Positions 16,221 to 23,353 of a DNA stretch of 34,749 nucleotides are shown here, piece after piece. The number at the start of each line of letters is the position of its first letter. The first letter of the stretch is position 1. The notes beneath the pieces are model-generated. The model did no database searches, was not told the DNA's origin, and saw nothing but the letters and a program-made list of their open reading frames with translations. This DNA comes from Pelethousia sp034928145 (GTDB lineage: Bacteria; Bacillota; Clostridia; Christensenellales; CAG-138), in assembly GCA_034928145.1 (NCBI GenBank), contig JAYFPE010000054.1, forward strand, positions 1 to 34,749. Reading direction: 5' to 3'. Position numbers and translations under genes: made by a program.

Positions 16221-17845
16221 TCCACGGAGATGTAATAATAATACAGGGGCTGGCCGCCGCTCTGGCAAAGGAACTCCGCGCCCGGGTGCCGCTCTTCCAT
16301 GGATTCGACCAAGGCGGCCGCGTTATCCGCATCCACGCCTTCGCCGTAAAAGAGGGTAACGACGCTGTCTTCCGGCGCGTTTTCCATCATTTTATCCAGC
16401 AGGGCCAAGGTGGCTTCATCCACATTGTTGCCCACGGCCACGATGGCGTTATCCATAAGGCCGATGATGTTGCCCTTTTCGATCTTGGTGCCGTTCACGG
16501 AGGTATCGCGCACCGCGAAGGTCACGGAGCCGGAGATTACCTTTTCGGCCGCAGCGCGCATGTTTTTCTCGTTATCGGCCACGCCGGCGTCGTCGAGGTA
16601 GGCGGTGGCGGCGCTGATGCCCTGCATTACCGTTTTGGTGGGCAGCACGATCACGTTGCGCTCGGCCAGCTCCGCAGCCTGCTGCGCGGCCAGGATGATG
16701 TTGGGGTTATTGGGCAGCACGAATACGTTGCGCGCGTTCACCCGGCGAATGGCCTTGGCAATGGTATCGATGCTGGGGTTCATGGTTTGTCCGCCCTGGA
16801 TCAGGCCCTCTACGCCCAGTTCGCCAAACACCGCGTCGATGCCCTCGCCGGTGCTCACGGCCACCATGGCGCATTCCTTTTCGGTGGCTTTGAGCTTGGC
16901 CTGGATCTCGCGGTTCTGCTCGCGCATGTTTTCGATTTTGAGGTTGTTCAGTTCGCCCAGGCGCAGGGCCAGCTGCAAGATTTTGCCCGGCGCGTTGGAG
17001 TGAACGTGTACCTTCACAACGCCCGTATCGTGGGCCACCACTACGCTGTCGCCGATTTTTATCAGCTTGTCGCGGAATTTATCGAGATCCTCCTCGGTGA
17101 TGGCATCATCCAAGTGGATGATGAAGAATTCGGTGCAGTAGCCGTAGGTGATGTCGTTTACATCGTCCAGCGTGAGCACATCCTCGTTGGGGGCCTCGGC
17201 AACTTCTTCGGGGAGATCGTCCACCTCTTCGCCGTCGAGCGCCATCTTGAAGCCGCGGAAGATCGTCAAAAGGCCCTTGCCGCCGCTATCCACCACGCCC
17301 GCCTCTTTCAGCACAGGCAAAAGCTCAGGCGTTTGCCGCAGGGCCGATTCGCCCCGCTCGATCATCACATCTACCAGCTTATATACGTTCGCGCCCTCTG
17401 CGCTTTTGACGCCGACCGCCTCGCCGATCATGCGGGAAACGGTGAGCATGGTGCCCTCCTTGGGCTTCATCACGGCCTTGTAGGCCGCCTCCGTGCCCGA
17501 TTTAAGAGCCAGCGCCAGCAAGGCCCCGTCCATTTCCGTCGCGCCATCCAGCGCCCGGACAAAGCCCCGGAAGATCTGGGAAAGGATAACGCCGCTGTTG
17601 CCCCGCGCGCCCTTGAGGGAGCCGAGGGAAGCCGCAGCCGCCACCTCGCTTACGGTGGCGCAAGCGCAGCCCTTGATCTCGCGCACGGCGCTTTGCATGG
17701 TCATGGACATGTTGGTGCCCGTATCGCCATCCGGCACGGGGAACACGTTAAGCGAGTCGATGTGGGCTTTGTTTTTTTCCAGAAGCGCGGCGCCCGTGAG
17801 GAACATATCCTTGAGCAGCGCGCCGTTGATCGATATTTCTTTCAA
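16217..17845 (-). CDS. fakA: DAK2-domain kinase, fatty acid kinase subunit A (FakA/YloV)
   Basis: A 542-residue protein. The N-terminal DAK2 nucleotide-binding domain has NVFPVPDGDTGTNMSMTM, SLKGARGNSGVILSQIFRG and VDSGGKGL. A middle and a DegV-like C-terminal domain follow (VLPNNPNIILAAQQAAEL). FakA phosphorylates exogenous fatty acids held by a FakB (DegV) partner, which is not in this window. I place the start at a TTG (17845) because GGGAGGA lies eight bases upstream and the protein then begins at the usual family position; an upstream TTG at 17902 has no such support. Confidence 0.88.
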   Translation of the reverse strand: MKEISINGALLKDMFLTGAALLEKNKAHIDSLNVFPVPDGDTGTNMSMTMQSAVREIKGCACATVSEVAAAASLGSLKGARGNSGVILSQIFRGFVRALDGATEMDGALLALALKSGTEAAYKAVMKPKEGTMLTVSRMIGEAVGVKSAEGANVYKLVDVMIERGESALRQTPELLPVLKEAGVVDSGGKGLLTIFRGFKMALDGEEVDDLPEEVAEAPNEDVLTLDDVNDITYGYCTEFFIIHLDDAITEEDLDKFRDKLIKIGDSVVVAHDTGVVKVHVHSNAPGKILQLALRLGELNNLKIENMREQNREIQAKLKATEKECAMVAVSTGEGIDAVFGELGVEGLIQGGQTMNPSIDTIAKAIRRVNARNVFVLPNNPNIILAAQQAAELAERNVIVLPTKTVMQGISAATAYLDDAGVADNEKNMRAAAEKVISGSVTFAVRDTSVNGTKIEKGNIIGLMDNAIVAVGNNVDEATLALLDKMMENAPEDSVVTLFYGEGVDADNAAALVESMEERHPGAEFLCQSGGQPLYYYYISVE

Positions 17846-17920
17846 ATTATGAATCCTCCCAAAGGGCACGCCCAAAAAGGGCGCGCGAATACAATACCGC
17901 AAGGCCGCGCGGAGGCGGCT

Positions 17921-18280
17921 TTAGGCATTGATGCTCTCCACGTGGATATTCACGCTGTTCACTTTGATGCCCGTCATTTCCTCTACGCGGTAACGCACGT
18001 TGTCGATGGTATTCTTGGCCACCACGGCCAGGGATACGCCATAGACCATGGTTACGTAAAGATCGACGTCCGCCACATCGCCCTCGCCGAGGAAGGTGAC
18101 CTTTACGCCGCGCTTGCGGTTGGCGTCGCTGCCCACCAGCTGTAAAAGGGTATCGGTTGCCGTTTTTGCATTCATGCCCACCACACCGTAATTTTCGGTG
18201 GTGGCGAAACCCGCAATATTGGCGATGATGTCCTCGCCAATGGTGATCTTCCCGAGCTCGGTGATGATCGTGCCTGCCAT
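17921..18280 (-). CDS. Asp23/Gls24 family protein (YloU-like)
   Basis: A 119-residue protein of the Asp23/Gls24 envelope-stress family (GKITIGEDIIANIAGFATTENYGVVGM; DVDLYVTMVYGVSLAVVA; VEEMTGIKVNSVNIHVESI). Its constant position before fakA gives the name YloU in Bacillus. The precise role is not established. The ATG has a perfect AAGGAGG seven bases upstream. The gene is first in the operon with fakA and recG and has a clear promoter at 18339-18367. Confidence 0.93.
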   Translation of the reverse strand: MAGTIITELGKITIGEDIIANIAGFATTENYGVVGMNAKTATDTLLQLVGSDANRKRGVKVTFLGEGDVADVDLYVTMVYGVSLAVVAKNTIDNVRYRVEEMTGIKVNSVNIHVESINA

Positions 18281-18311
18281 AAGCAAACCTCCTTGAATCA
18301 TATTGATGAAC

Positions 18312-18367
18312 AATATAAGCGCATATTATTTCGCTTATATTCTACCGCAAAATACCCGCCCTGACAA
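18312..18367 (-). promoter_or_regulatory. promoter of asp23-fakA-recG with a downstream inverted repeat
   Basis: On the minus strand TTGTCA (18362-18367), 17 bases, TAGAAT (18339-18344). A perfect 10-bp inverted repeat AATATAAGCG/CGCTTATATT (18312-18321 with 18332-18341) touches the -10 box and covers the expected transcription start: either an operator or a 5'-UTR hairpin. The remaining 18368-18616 shows no gene. A spore-specific promoter for the next gene is expected there, but I could not identify one with confidence. Confidence 0.6.
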
Positions 18368-18616
18368 GGAATAACATAGCCGCGATTGTGACAAAACCCG
18401 CAACAGGGACATTTTTAACCGCCTGGCGGCATCAAATACCGCTTATCTGCCAAAAGTATTGACAGGCGCGCCCCTTTTTATAGCGTGCCGGACGGCTCTT
18501 TGAGGGCTTTGTTTTTTCAAAATTTTGTGCAATGCGCGCATACATTGCCATTCATATTTTCTGTGATAGGGGACAAATTAAACGTACATCACCCAGAAAA
18601 GGAGGTGAAACCGACA

Positions 18617-18811
18617 ATGGCACGCAACAACGTTTTGGTCCCGGATTCCAAGCAGGCGCTGGAGAACTTCAAAATGGAGGTCGCCAACTCCCTCAATGTA
18701 AACCTTAAGCAGGGCTACAACGGCGATCTGACTACCAAGGAAGCCGGCTCGGTCGGCGGTGAAATGGTCAAACGCATGATCTCCTATGCCGAAACCAACA
18801 TGAAGAAATAA
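18617..18811 (+). CDS. alpha/beta-type small acid-soluble spore protein (first copy)
   Basis: A 64-residue DNA-coating protein that protects spore DNA and is degraded at germination. The family signature is EAGSVGGEMVKRMISYAE near the C-terminus. The NFKMEVANSL segment corresponds to the site cut by the germination protease. The start has AGGAGGTGA seven bases upstream; a frame beginning at 18485 has no such site. It is nearly identical in its core to the copy 51 bases downstream (NVNLKQGYNGDLT is shared). Expression in the forespore is expected from the family. Confidence 0.95.
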   Translation: MARNNVLVPDSKQALENFKMEVANSLNVNLKQGYNGDLTTKEAGSVGGEMVKRMISYAETNMKK

Positions 18812-18862
18812 GCAGGGGAGAAACGCTCTTATGGTCAAGTATAACAGAAAGGAGAAACAACA

Positions 18863-19072
18863 ATGGCCAACAACAGCAATTCCAGCCGGGCCAACAAGGC
18901 TCAGCTGCAAAACTTTAAAACGGAAGTTGCCGGCGCCCTGAACGTGAATTTAAAGCAGGGGTATAACGGCGACCTTACCTCGCGGGAAGCCGGCTCCATC
19001 GGCGGCGAAATGGTGAAGCGTATGATCGCCTATGCCGAAAGCAACATGGGCGGCGGCAGTATGATGAAGTAA
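18863..19072 (+). CDS. alpha/beta-type small acid-soluble spore protein (second copy)
   Basis: A 69-residue paralogue of the preceding protein. It shares NVNLKQGYNGDLT and the signature EAGSIGGEMVKRMIAYAES, with NFKTEVAGAL at the protease site and a Gly/Met-rich tail (GGGSMMK). It has its own AAAGGAG site. The tandem arrangement points to duplication. A terminator sequence follows at 19106. Confidence 0.95.
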   Translation: MANNSNSSRANKAQLQNFKTEVAGALNVNLKQGYNGDLTSREAGSIGGEMVKRMIAYAESNMGGGSMMK

Positions 19073-19105
19073 CGTCATTCCTTCCATATAAAATAAACGC
19101 ATAAA

Positions 19106-19130
19106 GGGGGCGGGATAATTCCCGCCCTTT
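19106..19130 (+). repeat. left copy of a 25-bp direct repeat containing a terminator hairpin
   Basis: GGGCGGGATAATTCCCGCCC forms a hairpin, with only three T after it here. The same 25 bases recur exactly at 19326-19350, where a long T run follows. The two copies bracket a 195-bp insert. Confidence 0.85.
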
Positions 19131-19325
19131 CAGCCTGTCAAAAAAGTGGCTATGCCACTTTTTTGAGTTTCCATGAAACAACTGCTCGTACCTCGCGGTC
19201 GTTGTTTCATGCAGAGAAAGCCTTGGCAAGCAAGGCTTTTCGCTCGCGGCGTACACGCCGCCGCTCACGATTAAAGCCTCCGGGTGCTGCGGCCCCCGAT
19301 CCCCCAGAGCTTTTTCGACATTCTA
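19131..19325. mobile_element. MITE-like structured repeat element, complete copy
   Basis: A 195-bp non-coding insert between two identical terminator sequences. Its left end (GCCTGTCAAAAAAG) and right end (CTTTTTCGACA) are inverted repeats of the type TGTC[A/G]AAAAAG. It holds four hairpins: a 13-bp TCAAAAAAGTGGC stem with its partner (about 19138-19166), ATGAAACAAC with GTTGTTTCAT (19173-19210), GCCTTG with CAAGGC (about 19220-19236) and GCGGCGT with ACGCCGC (about 19247-19262). Bases 19181-19320 match 34610-34749 in inverted orientation with two mismatches. No transposase is encoded, so it would be a non-autonomous element. Confidence 0.7.
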
Positions 19326-19358
19326 GGGGGCGGGATAATTCCCGCCCTTTTTTTGCAA
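19326..19358 (+). terminator. right copy of the 25-bp repeat; functional terminator
   Basis: The same GC-rich hairpin as at 19106-19130, here followed by eight T in total. It is probably the original terminator of the spore-protein genes, displaced by the inserted element. The remaining 19359-19432 holds nothing recognisable. Confidence 0.8.
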
Positions 19359-19432
19359 TTAAAACAAAGATTGACCTGCATGTCATTCCTTTTGCCGCGG
19401 GTTTGTTTATTATATATGTTCTATATAAAGAC

Positions 19433-19462
19433 AAAGGGTCGACGAAACTCCATCGACCCTTT
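19433..19462 (-). terminator. terminator of the GTPase pair
   Basis: AAAGGGTCGA (19433-19442) pairs with TCGACCCTTT (19453-19462). Leftward it is followed by TGTCTTTATAT. It also works rightward, with TTTTC. Confidence 0.8.
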
Positions 19463-19475
19463 TCATTCCCCTATT

Positions 19476-20435
19476 TTAATAGAATGTCGCCACTTCTTGG
19501 GCGGGCTTTTTTGCCGGCCCGGCGGAGAGGACTTTGAGCACCGGCCCTTTGCGGCCATACACAGAGTGGTAACGCAGCTCTACTTTAGCGGTCACCTGCG
19601 CCCAGGTACGGTGCTGCAAATTGGCCCCGATGAGGCCGGCATCCCATTCGCAGGCCAGGGCGGAGTAGGCGATATCCTCGGCGCAGCAGGTCATTACATG
19701 CCGCCCCGCCAAAAAGCAGCCCGTAGGCAGCCGGCCGGATACGGCTGTAAGGCCCGTGAAGCGCACCACCTTGCCCGCGTATTTCTCCATTTCCTCTACG
19801 ATATCCCGATACCAGATGGCAAAATCGGCGTCTGCGATATCCACCACCTTGGCGTTTAGGTCAAAGGGCAGAGGATCCTCGATCTCATCGTATTCCACAT
19901 GGCCATCCGGCCATTCAAAGGCGATGGCGCAGCGCCGGTTGAGGCCCCGCACAATTTTATGGAAAGCCGGCTTATTCGTTTTCGCATCTGTGCGGTTGAA
20001 AACCACCAGCTCGCAGGCTTGCAGCTTATCCACCACCAGGGAACGCATGTTGGCGTTGTAATTGAGGAAGGTGCCCGCATCCGCAAAAAGGAAGTTTTGG
20101 TAAATCGCCCAGCCCTTGGGCAGGGCGTCAAAGAGCCGCTGCAAGGGCCACATGCCATTGTATTCCAGCACGATCCGCTGGGCGTGGTATTGCTTCTGCC
20201 AGCCCGCAAGCTTGGCGGAAGTCAGCTCCTCGGGCCTTTCCAGCGCCTTCATATATACGTTGCCCTTATCGGCGAAATTCGAAGGCTCGAATTCCTCGAC
20301 GCCCTCCTCACAAACCACCAGCAGCGTGCGGTCGCCCTCGTTAAAGCGGGGATCCTGCATGGTCTCCTGGATGAAGCGGGTCTTGCCCGCTTCGAGGAAG
20401 CCCGTAAAGAGATAGACCGGTATTTGCTCAGCCAT
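19476..20435 (-). CDS. COG0523-like GTPase fused to a YcgQ-like (TIGR03943/DUF1980) C-terminal domain
   Basis: A 319-residue protein. Residues about 1-200 are a G3E P-loop domain: GFLEAGKT (12-19) and NRTD (147-150) as the guanine-specificity motif. The CxCC metal motif of COG0523 proteins is absent; the corresponding strand reads VVCEEGVEEF (40-49). Residues about 205-319 resemble the C-terminal domain of YcgQ: VVRFTGL, then RHVMTCCAED (the paired cysteines, 250-251), then WAQVTAKVEL and a terminal PAQEVATFY. YcgQ-type proteins accompany YcgR permeases and are often linked to metal homeostasis. The gene starts two bases after a second COG0523 GTPase, so the pair is one operon. Function is inferred as metal handling. 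Confidence 0.75.
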   Translation of the reverse strand: MAEQIPVYLFTGFLEAGKTRFIQETMQDPRFNEGDRTLLVVCEEGVEEFEPSNFADKGNVYMKALERPEELTSAKLAGWQKQYHAQRIVLEYNGMWPLQRLFDALPKGWAIYQNFLFADAGTFLNYNANMRSLVVDKLQACELVVFNRTDAKTNKPAFHKIVRGLNRRCAIAFEWPDGHVEYDEIEDPLPFDLNAKVVDIADADFAIWYRDIVEEMEKYAGKVVRFTGLTAVSGRLPTGCFLAGRHVMTCCAEDIAYSALACEWDAGLIGANLQHRTWAQVTAKVELRYHSVYGRKGPVLKVLSAGPAKKPAQEVATFY

Positions 20436-20437
20436 AT

Positions 20438-21424
20438 CTATACCCCGAACAATTCCGCCAACGCAGCCGGGTCAATCTGCGCGCCGATCACGCAAAGCCG
20501 CCCGGTTACCCCGGCCGTGCCCTGGCGTACCTGGGCGTCCCCGGGCACATAATCGAAGTGCAGCCAAGCCTCTCCCTGGCCTGCCACGATGCCCTTGGCG
20601 CGCAGCACCTGGCCGTAGCGGCCCTCGTCCAGCGCTTCCAGCAGGGCGGAGAGACCCGCTTCATCAAAGCGGCGGGGCGTCTCCACGCCCCAGCTGGTAA
20701 AAATCTCATCCGCATGGTGGCGGCCGTGCGCATCGTGATCATGCCCACAGCTACACGCCCCGCCATGTTCGTGATGGTGCTCATGCTCATGCGCCTCCGC
20801 TGCCAACTGGCCCAGTGCGGCTTCGAGCGTACCCCGGCGCTCCATGGCTTCCAGAATCTGTGCGCCTGCGAGCATGTCCCAGGGCGTGGTCACGATGGGC
20901 GCAGCAGCGTTATGCGCCCGCAGCAGCTCCACGCAGGCGGTGATTCTTTCTTCTTTCATACCTGTGGTGCGGCTCAAAACGATGCAGCCCGCGTGCTCAA
21001 TCTGGTCGTCGAAAAACTCGCCGAAGTTGTGCATGTACATCTTGCACTTGCCCGCGTCCACAACGGTGGTGAAGCTATTGAGGGAGATATCCGCGGCGCC
21101 GATGCCCTGCACGGCGCGGATCACATCGCTCAGCTTACCCACGCCGCTGGGCTCGATGAGGATGCGGTCTGGGTGGTATTGCTCCAGCACCTTCACGAGC
21201 GCGGCCGCGAAATCCCCCACCAAAGAGCAGCAGATGCAGCCCGAGTTCATCTCTGTGATTTCGATGCCCGCATCCTGTAAAAACCCGCTGTCGATGCCGA
21301 TCTCGCCAAATTCGTTCTCAATGAGCACCAACTTTTCGCCCTGGTAGGCTTCCGCGATCAGCTTTTTGATCAAGGTGGTCTTGCCCGCGCCCAAAAAGCC
21401 GGAGAAAATATCGATCTTGGTCAT
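20438..21424 (-). CDS. COG0523 (CobW/YjiA-family) GTPase with His-rich metal-binding loop
   Basis: A 328-residue G3E GTPase of the metallochaperone type. Walker A is GFLGAGKT (9-16), the metal motif is CICC (63-66), Walker B-like EPSGVG (91-96), and a His-rich linker (residues 212-237, HEHEHHHEH...CSCGHDHD...HGRHH) suits binding of zinc, cobalt or nickel. The position of the NKxD motif reads SRTT (151-154), so nucleotide specificity may differ. The C-terminal CobW_C domain begins about 245. The ATG at 21424 has GGAAGG 13 bases away, which is wide; no better start is visible. No metal-uptake genes or zinc-box-like operator were recognised nearby. Confidence 0.88.
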   Translation of the reverse strand: MTKIDIFSGFLGAGKTTLIKKLIAEAYQGEKLVLIENEFGEIGIDSGFLQDAGIEITEMNSGCICCSLVGDFAAALVKVLEQYHPDRILIEPSGVGKLSDVIRAVQGIGAADISLNSFTTVVDAGKCKMYMHNFGEFFDDQIEHAGCIVLSRTTGMKEERITACVELLRAHNAAAPIVTTPWDMLAGAQILEAMERRGTLEAALGQLAAEAHEHEHHHEHGGACSCGHDHDAHGRHHADEIFTSWGVETPRRFDEAGLSALLEALDEGRYGQVLRAKGIVAGQGEAWLHFDYVPGDAQVRQGTAGVTGRLCVIGAQIDPAALAELFGV

Positions 21425-21595
21425 GGTTGCATGAATGCCTTCCTTCGCATTTATTCCAAAGAGGATTATACCCCCCTCGCCCGCGCTATACAAGAGCGGC
21501 GGCCGCAATTCCCCCTCTTGCCGCGCGGGAAATTGCCTATTATAATGAAGTTACAGGGTAAGAGCCGCGCGCAAGCGCACCGGGCCCCGCATCCT

Positions 21596-22057
21596 TCAGA
21601 AGACATAGCTGGACATGAGCACGCCCGTAACGATGCCGATGAAGGAGCCGACGATCACCTGGATGAACGTATGCCCTACCAGCTCCTTGAGGTAGGCCTC
21701 ATCCTGGAAAAGCTCCTTGAGGTCGCTGTGGTGCATGAGCTTGTTGAGCACCTCGGCCTGCTTGCCTGTTTCAAGGCGCACGCCCCGCGCATCATGCAAA
21801 ACGATCAGCGCCAGCAGCACGGTGATGGCGAATTCAAAGCTTTGCGGCCCATGCTTCATAACAGCGGCCACCACAGCCGCCAGCATGGTGGAGGCGTGGG
21901 AGCTGGGCATGCCGCCGCTGCCGAAAAGCCGCTCAAATTTAAACTCGTGGTTGAGGAAGGCGTAAAGCAGGGCCTTCAAAAATTGGGCCACGAACCAGCC
22001 TGCCACTGCCGTCATCAGCACGGCGTTATGGGAGAGGCCAACCATGAATTCGATCAT
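21596..22057 (-). CDS. YuiD-like membrane protein (DUF212, divergent PAP2 family)
   Basis: A 153-residue protein with about four hydrophobic segments. The family motif GGMPSSHASTM (about residues 48-58) corresponds to the phosphatase signature of PAP2 enzymes, and VLHDARGVRLETGKQAEVLN follows, as in YuiD. The activity of this group is not established. The ATG at 22057 has AAAGGGA eight bases upstream; a TTG two codons earlier is possible. It stands alone, divergent from the methyltransferase gene. Confidence 0.9.
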   Translation of the reverse strand: MIEFMVGLSHNAVLMTAVAGWFVAQFLKALLYAFLNHEFKFERLFGSGGMPSSHASTMLAAVVAAVMKHGPQSFEFAITVLLALIVLHDARGVRLETGKQAEVLNKLMHHSDLKELFQDEAYLKELVGHTFIQVIVGSFIGIVTGVLMSSYVF

Positions 22058-22161
22058 ACGCAAGTTCCCTTTTTGTTGATATTTTTATCATTATAGCACG
22101 ATATAATAACCGGAGCAAAACCAATACGAGCAAAAAATAATTAGACAAAGGAGCGCCCATT

Positions 22162-22638
22162 ATGTATTATTCTTCTTATGAAACCTCTCTGGGCCCCGTC
22201 TATATCTGCGAGGAAAAAGGCTTTATTACCTACCTGGGCTTTGGTAAAAAGCCGCCTTTCGCCGCTACCGAGCGGGACTCGCCCCTCATGTGCCGCGCGC
22301 ATGCCCAGCTTAAGGAATACCTGAGCGGCGGCCGCACTTCCTTCAGTCTGCCTCTGCGCCCGGAAGGCACGCCCTTTGAGCAGGCGGTCTGGCAACAATT
22401 GCAAGCCATTCCCTATGGCGAAACCATAACCTATGGCGAGTTGGCGCGGCGCGCGGAACGCCCTAGGGCCGCCCGGGCCGCGGGCGCGGCCTGCGGCAAG
22501 AACCCCATCGCCATCTTCATCCCCTGCCATCGCGTGCTGGGACAAAAAGGCGGTCTCATCGGCTATGCCTGGGGCGAGGAGCGCAAGGCCGCTCTGCTGC
22601 AACTGGAGAGAGGCGCACCGGGGGAGGAGGGAAAATAA
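22162..22638 (+). CDS. ogt: methylated-DNA-protein-cysteine S-methyltransferase
   Basis: A 158-residue suicide repair enzyme that moves alkyl groups from O6-alkylguanine in DNA to its own cysteine. The acceptor is C122 in IPCHRV. The DNA-binding part shows PYGETITYGELARRA and RPRAARAAGAACGKNP (helix-turn-helix with arginine finger), and the C-terminal GLIGYAWGEERKAALLQLE is typical. The short N-terminal domain fits Ogt rather than Ada. An AAAGGAG site precedes the ATG. It is a single gene followed by the rubrerythrin promoter. Confidence 0.96.
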   Translation: MYYSSYETSLGPVYICEEKGFITYLGFGKKPPFAATERDSPLMCRAHAQLKEYLSGGRTSFSLPLRPEGTPFEQAVWQQLQAIPYGETITYGELARRAERPRAARAAGAACGKNPIAIFIPCHRVLGQKGGLIGYAWGEERKAALLQLERGAPGEEGK

Positions 22639-22651
22639 TTTCATAAATCCC

Positions 22652-22701
22652 TTGACAAAATAGATACCGGCAGCTATCCTAATATTAATAATCATTATCA
22701 A
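22652..22701 (+). promoter_or_regulatory. rubrerythrin promoter with PerR/Fur-type box
   Basis: TTGACA (22652-22657), 17 bases, TATCCT (22675-22680). Just downstream, TTAATAATCATTATCAA (22685-22701) is an 8-1-8 inverted repeat with one mismatch, matching the 7-1-7 pattern of PerR and Fur boxes. Its position over the transcription start fits repression. PerR is the better guess because the target is an oxidative-stress gene. Confidence 0.75.
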
Positions 22702-22727
22702 TCCATAACAGAAAAGGAGACATTGCA

Positions 22728-23261
22728 ATGGAACTCAAAGGCACCAAAACCGAAAAAAACCTCTGGGCCGCTTTTGCGGGGGAATCCCAGGCACGCAATA
22801 AGTATACCTATTTTGCCAGCGTAGCCAAGAAGGAAGGCTATGAGCAGATCGCGGACATCTTCCTGAAGACCGCCGCCAATGAGAAGGAGCATGCGGAGCT
22901 GTGGTTCAAGGCCCTGGGCGAAGTGGGCGACACCGCGACCAACCTGCTGCATGCAGCCGAAGGCGAGAATTACGAGTGGACGGATATGTACGCCACCTTT
23001 GCCAAAGAAGCCGAGGAAGAGGGCTTCACCGAGCTTGCATATCGTTTCCGCGCCGTAGCGGATATTGAGAAGGGCCACGAAGAGCGTTATCGCAAGCTGC
23101 TCAAGAATGTGGAAATGCAGGCCGTATTTGAAAAATCCGAAGAGACCATGTGGGAATGCCGCAACTGCGGCCATCTGGTGATGGGCAAGAAGGCCCCCCA
23201 GGTATGTCCCGTTTGCCTCCACGCCGGCGCTTACTTCGAAGTCCACGCTGAGAACTATTAA
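22728..23261 (+). CDS. rbr: rubrerythrin
   Basis: A 177-residue non-haem di-iron protein that reduces hydrogen peroxide in anaerobes. The ferritin-like domain (about 1-140) has the iron ligands in FAGESQARNKY, NEKEHAELW, AKEAEEEGF and IEKGHEERY. The C-terminal rubredoxin-like domain (about 140-177) has WECRNCGHL and CPVCLHAGAYF, giving two CxxC knuckles. An AAAAGGAG site precedes the ATG. The protein has the usual length for a classic rubrerythrin. Confidence 0.97.
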   Translation: MELKGTKTEKNLWAAFAGESQARNKYTYFASVAKKEGYEQIADIFLKTAANEKEHAELWFKALGEVGDTATNLLHAAEGENYEWTDMYATFAKEAEEEGFTELAYRFRAVADIEKGHEERYRKLLKNVEMQAVFEKSEETMWECRNCGHLVMGKKAPQVCPVCLHAGAYFEVHAENY

Positions 23262-23281
23262 GATATAGCCGCTTTTCGATG

Positions 23282-23313
23282 CCAAAGGCCGTTCCCGAGG
23301 GAGCGGCCTTTGG
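23282..23313 (+). terminator. terminator after rubrerythrin
   Basis: A 15-bp stem (23282-23296 with 23299-23313, one wobble) is followed by a broken T-rich tract (TCTATCCTATTATTTTC). Confidence 0.75.
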
Positions 23314-23353
23314 TCTATCCTATTATTTTCTATGGCTTTTTGTTTTGCCCCCT

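Noticed and set aside
16286..18145. Rightward open frame of 619 codons opposite fakA.
   Set aside because: Antisense shadow of fakA and asp23 in GC-rich DNA; no ribosome-binding site, and the sequence is His/Gly/Ala-rich and repetitive as expected for a shadow.
18421..18616. A sigma-G promoter for the spore-protein genes.
   Set aside because: CATACA- and CATATT-like words occur, but no pair has the right spacing, so none is annotated.
19163..19537. Open frames reading through the repeat element on both strands.
   Set aside because: They lack ribosome-binding sites and arise from the repeat and neighbouring hairpins.
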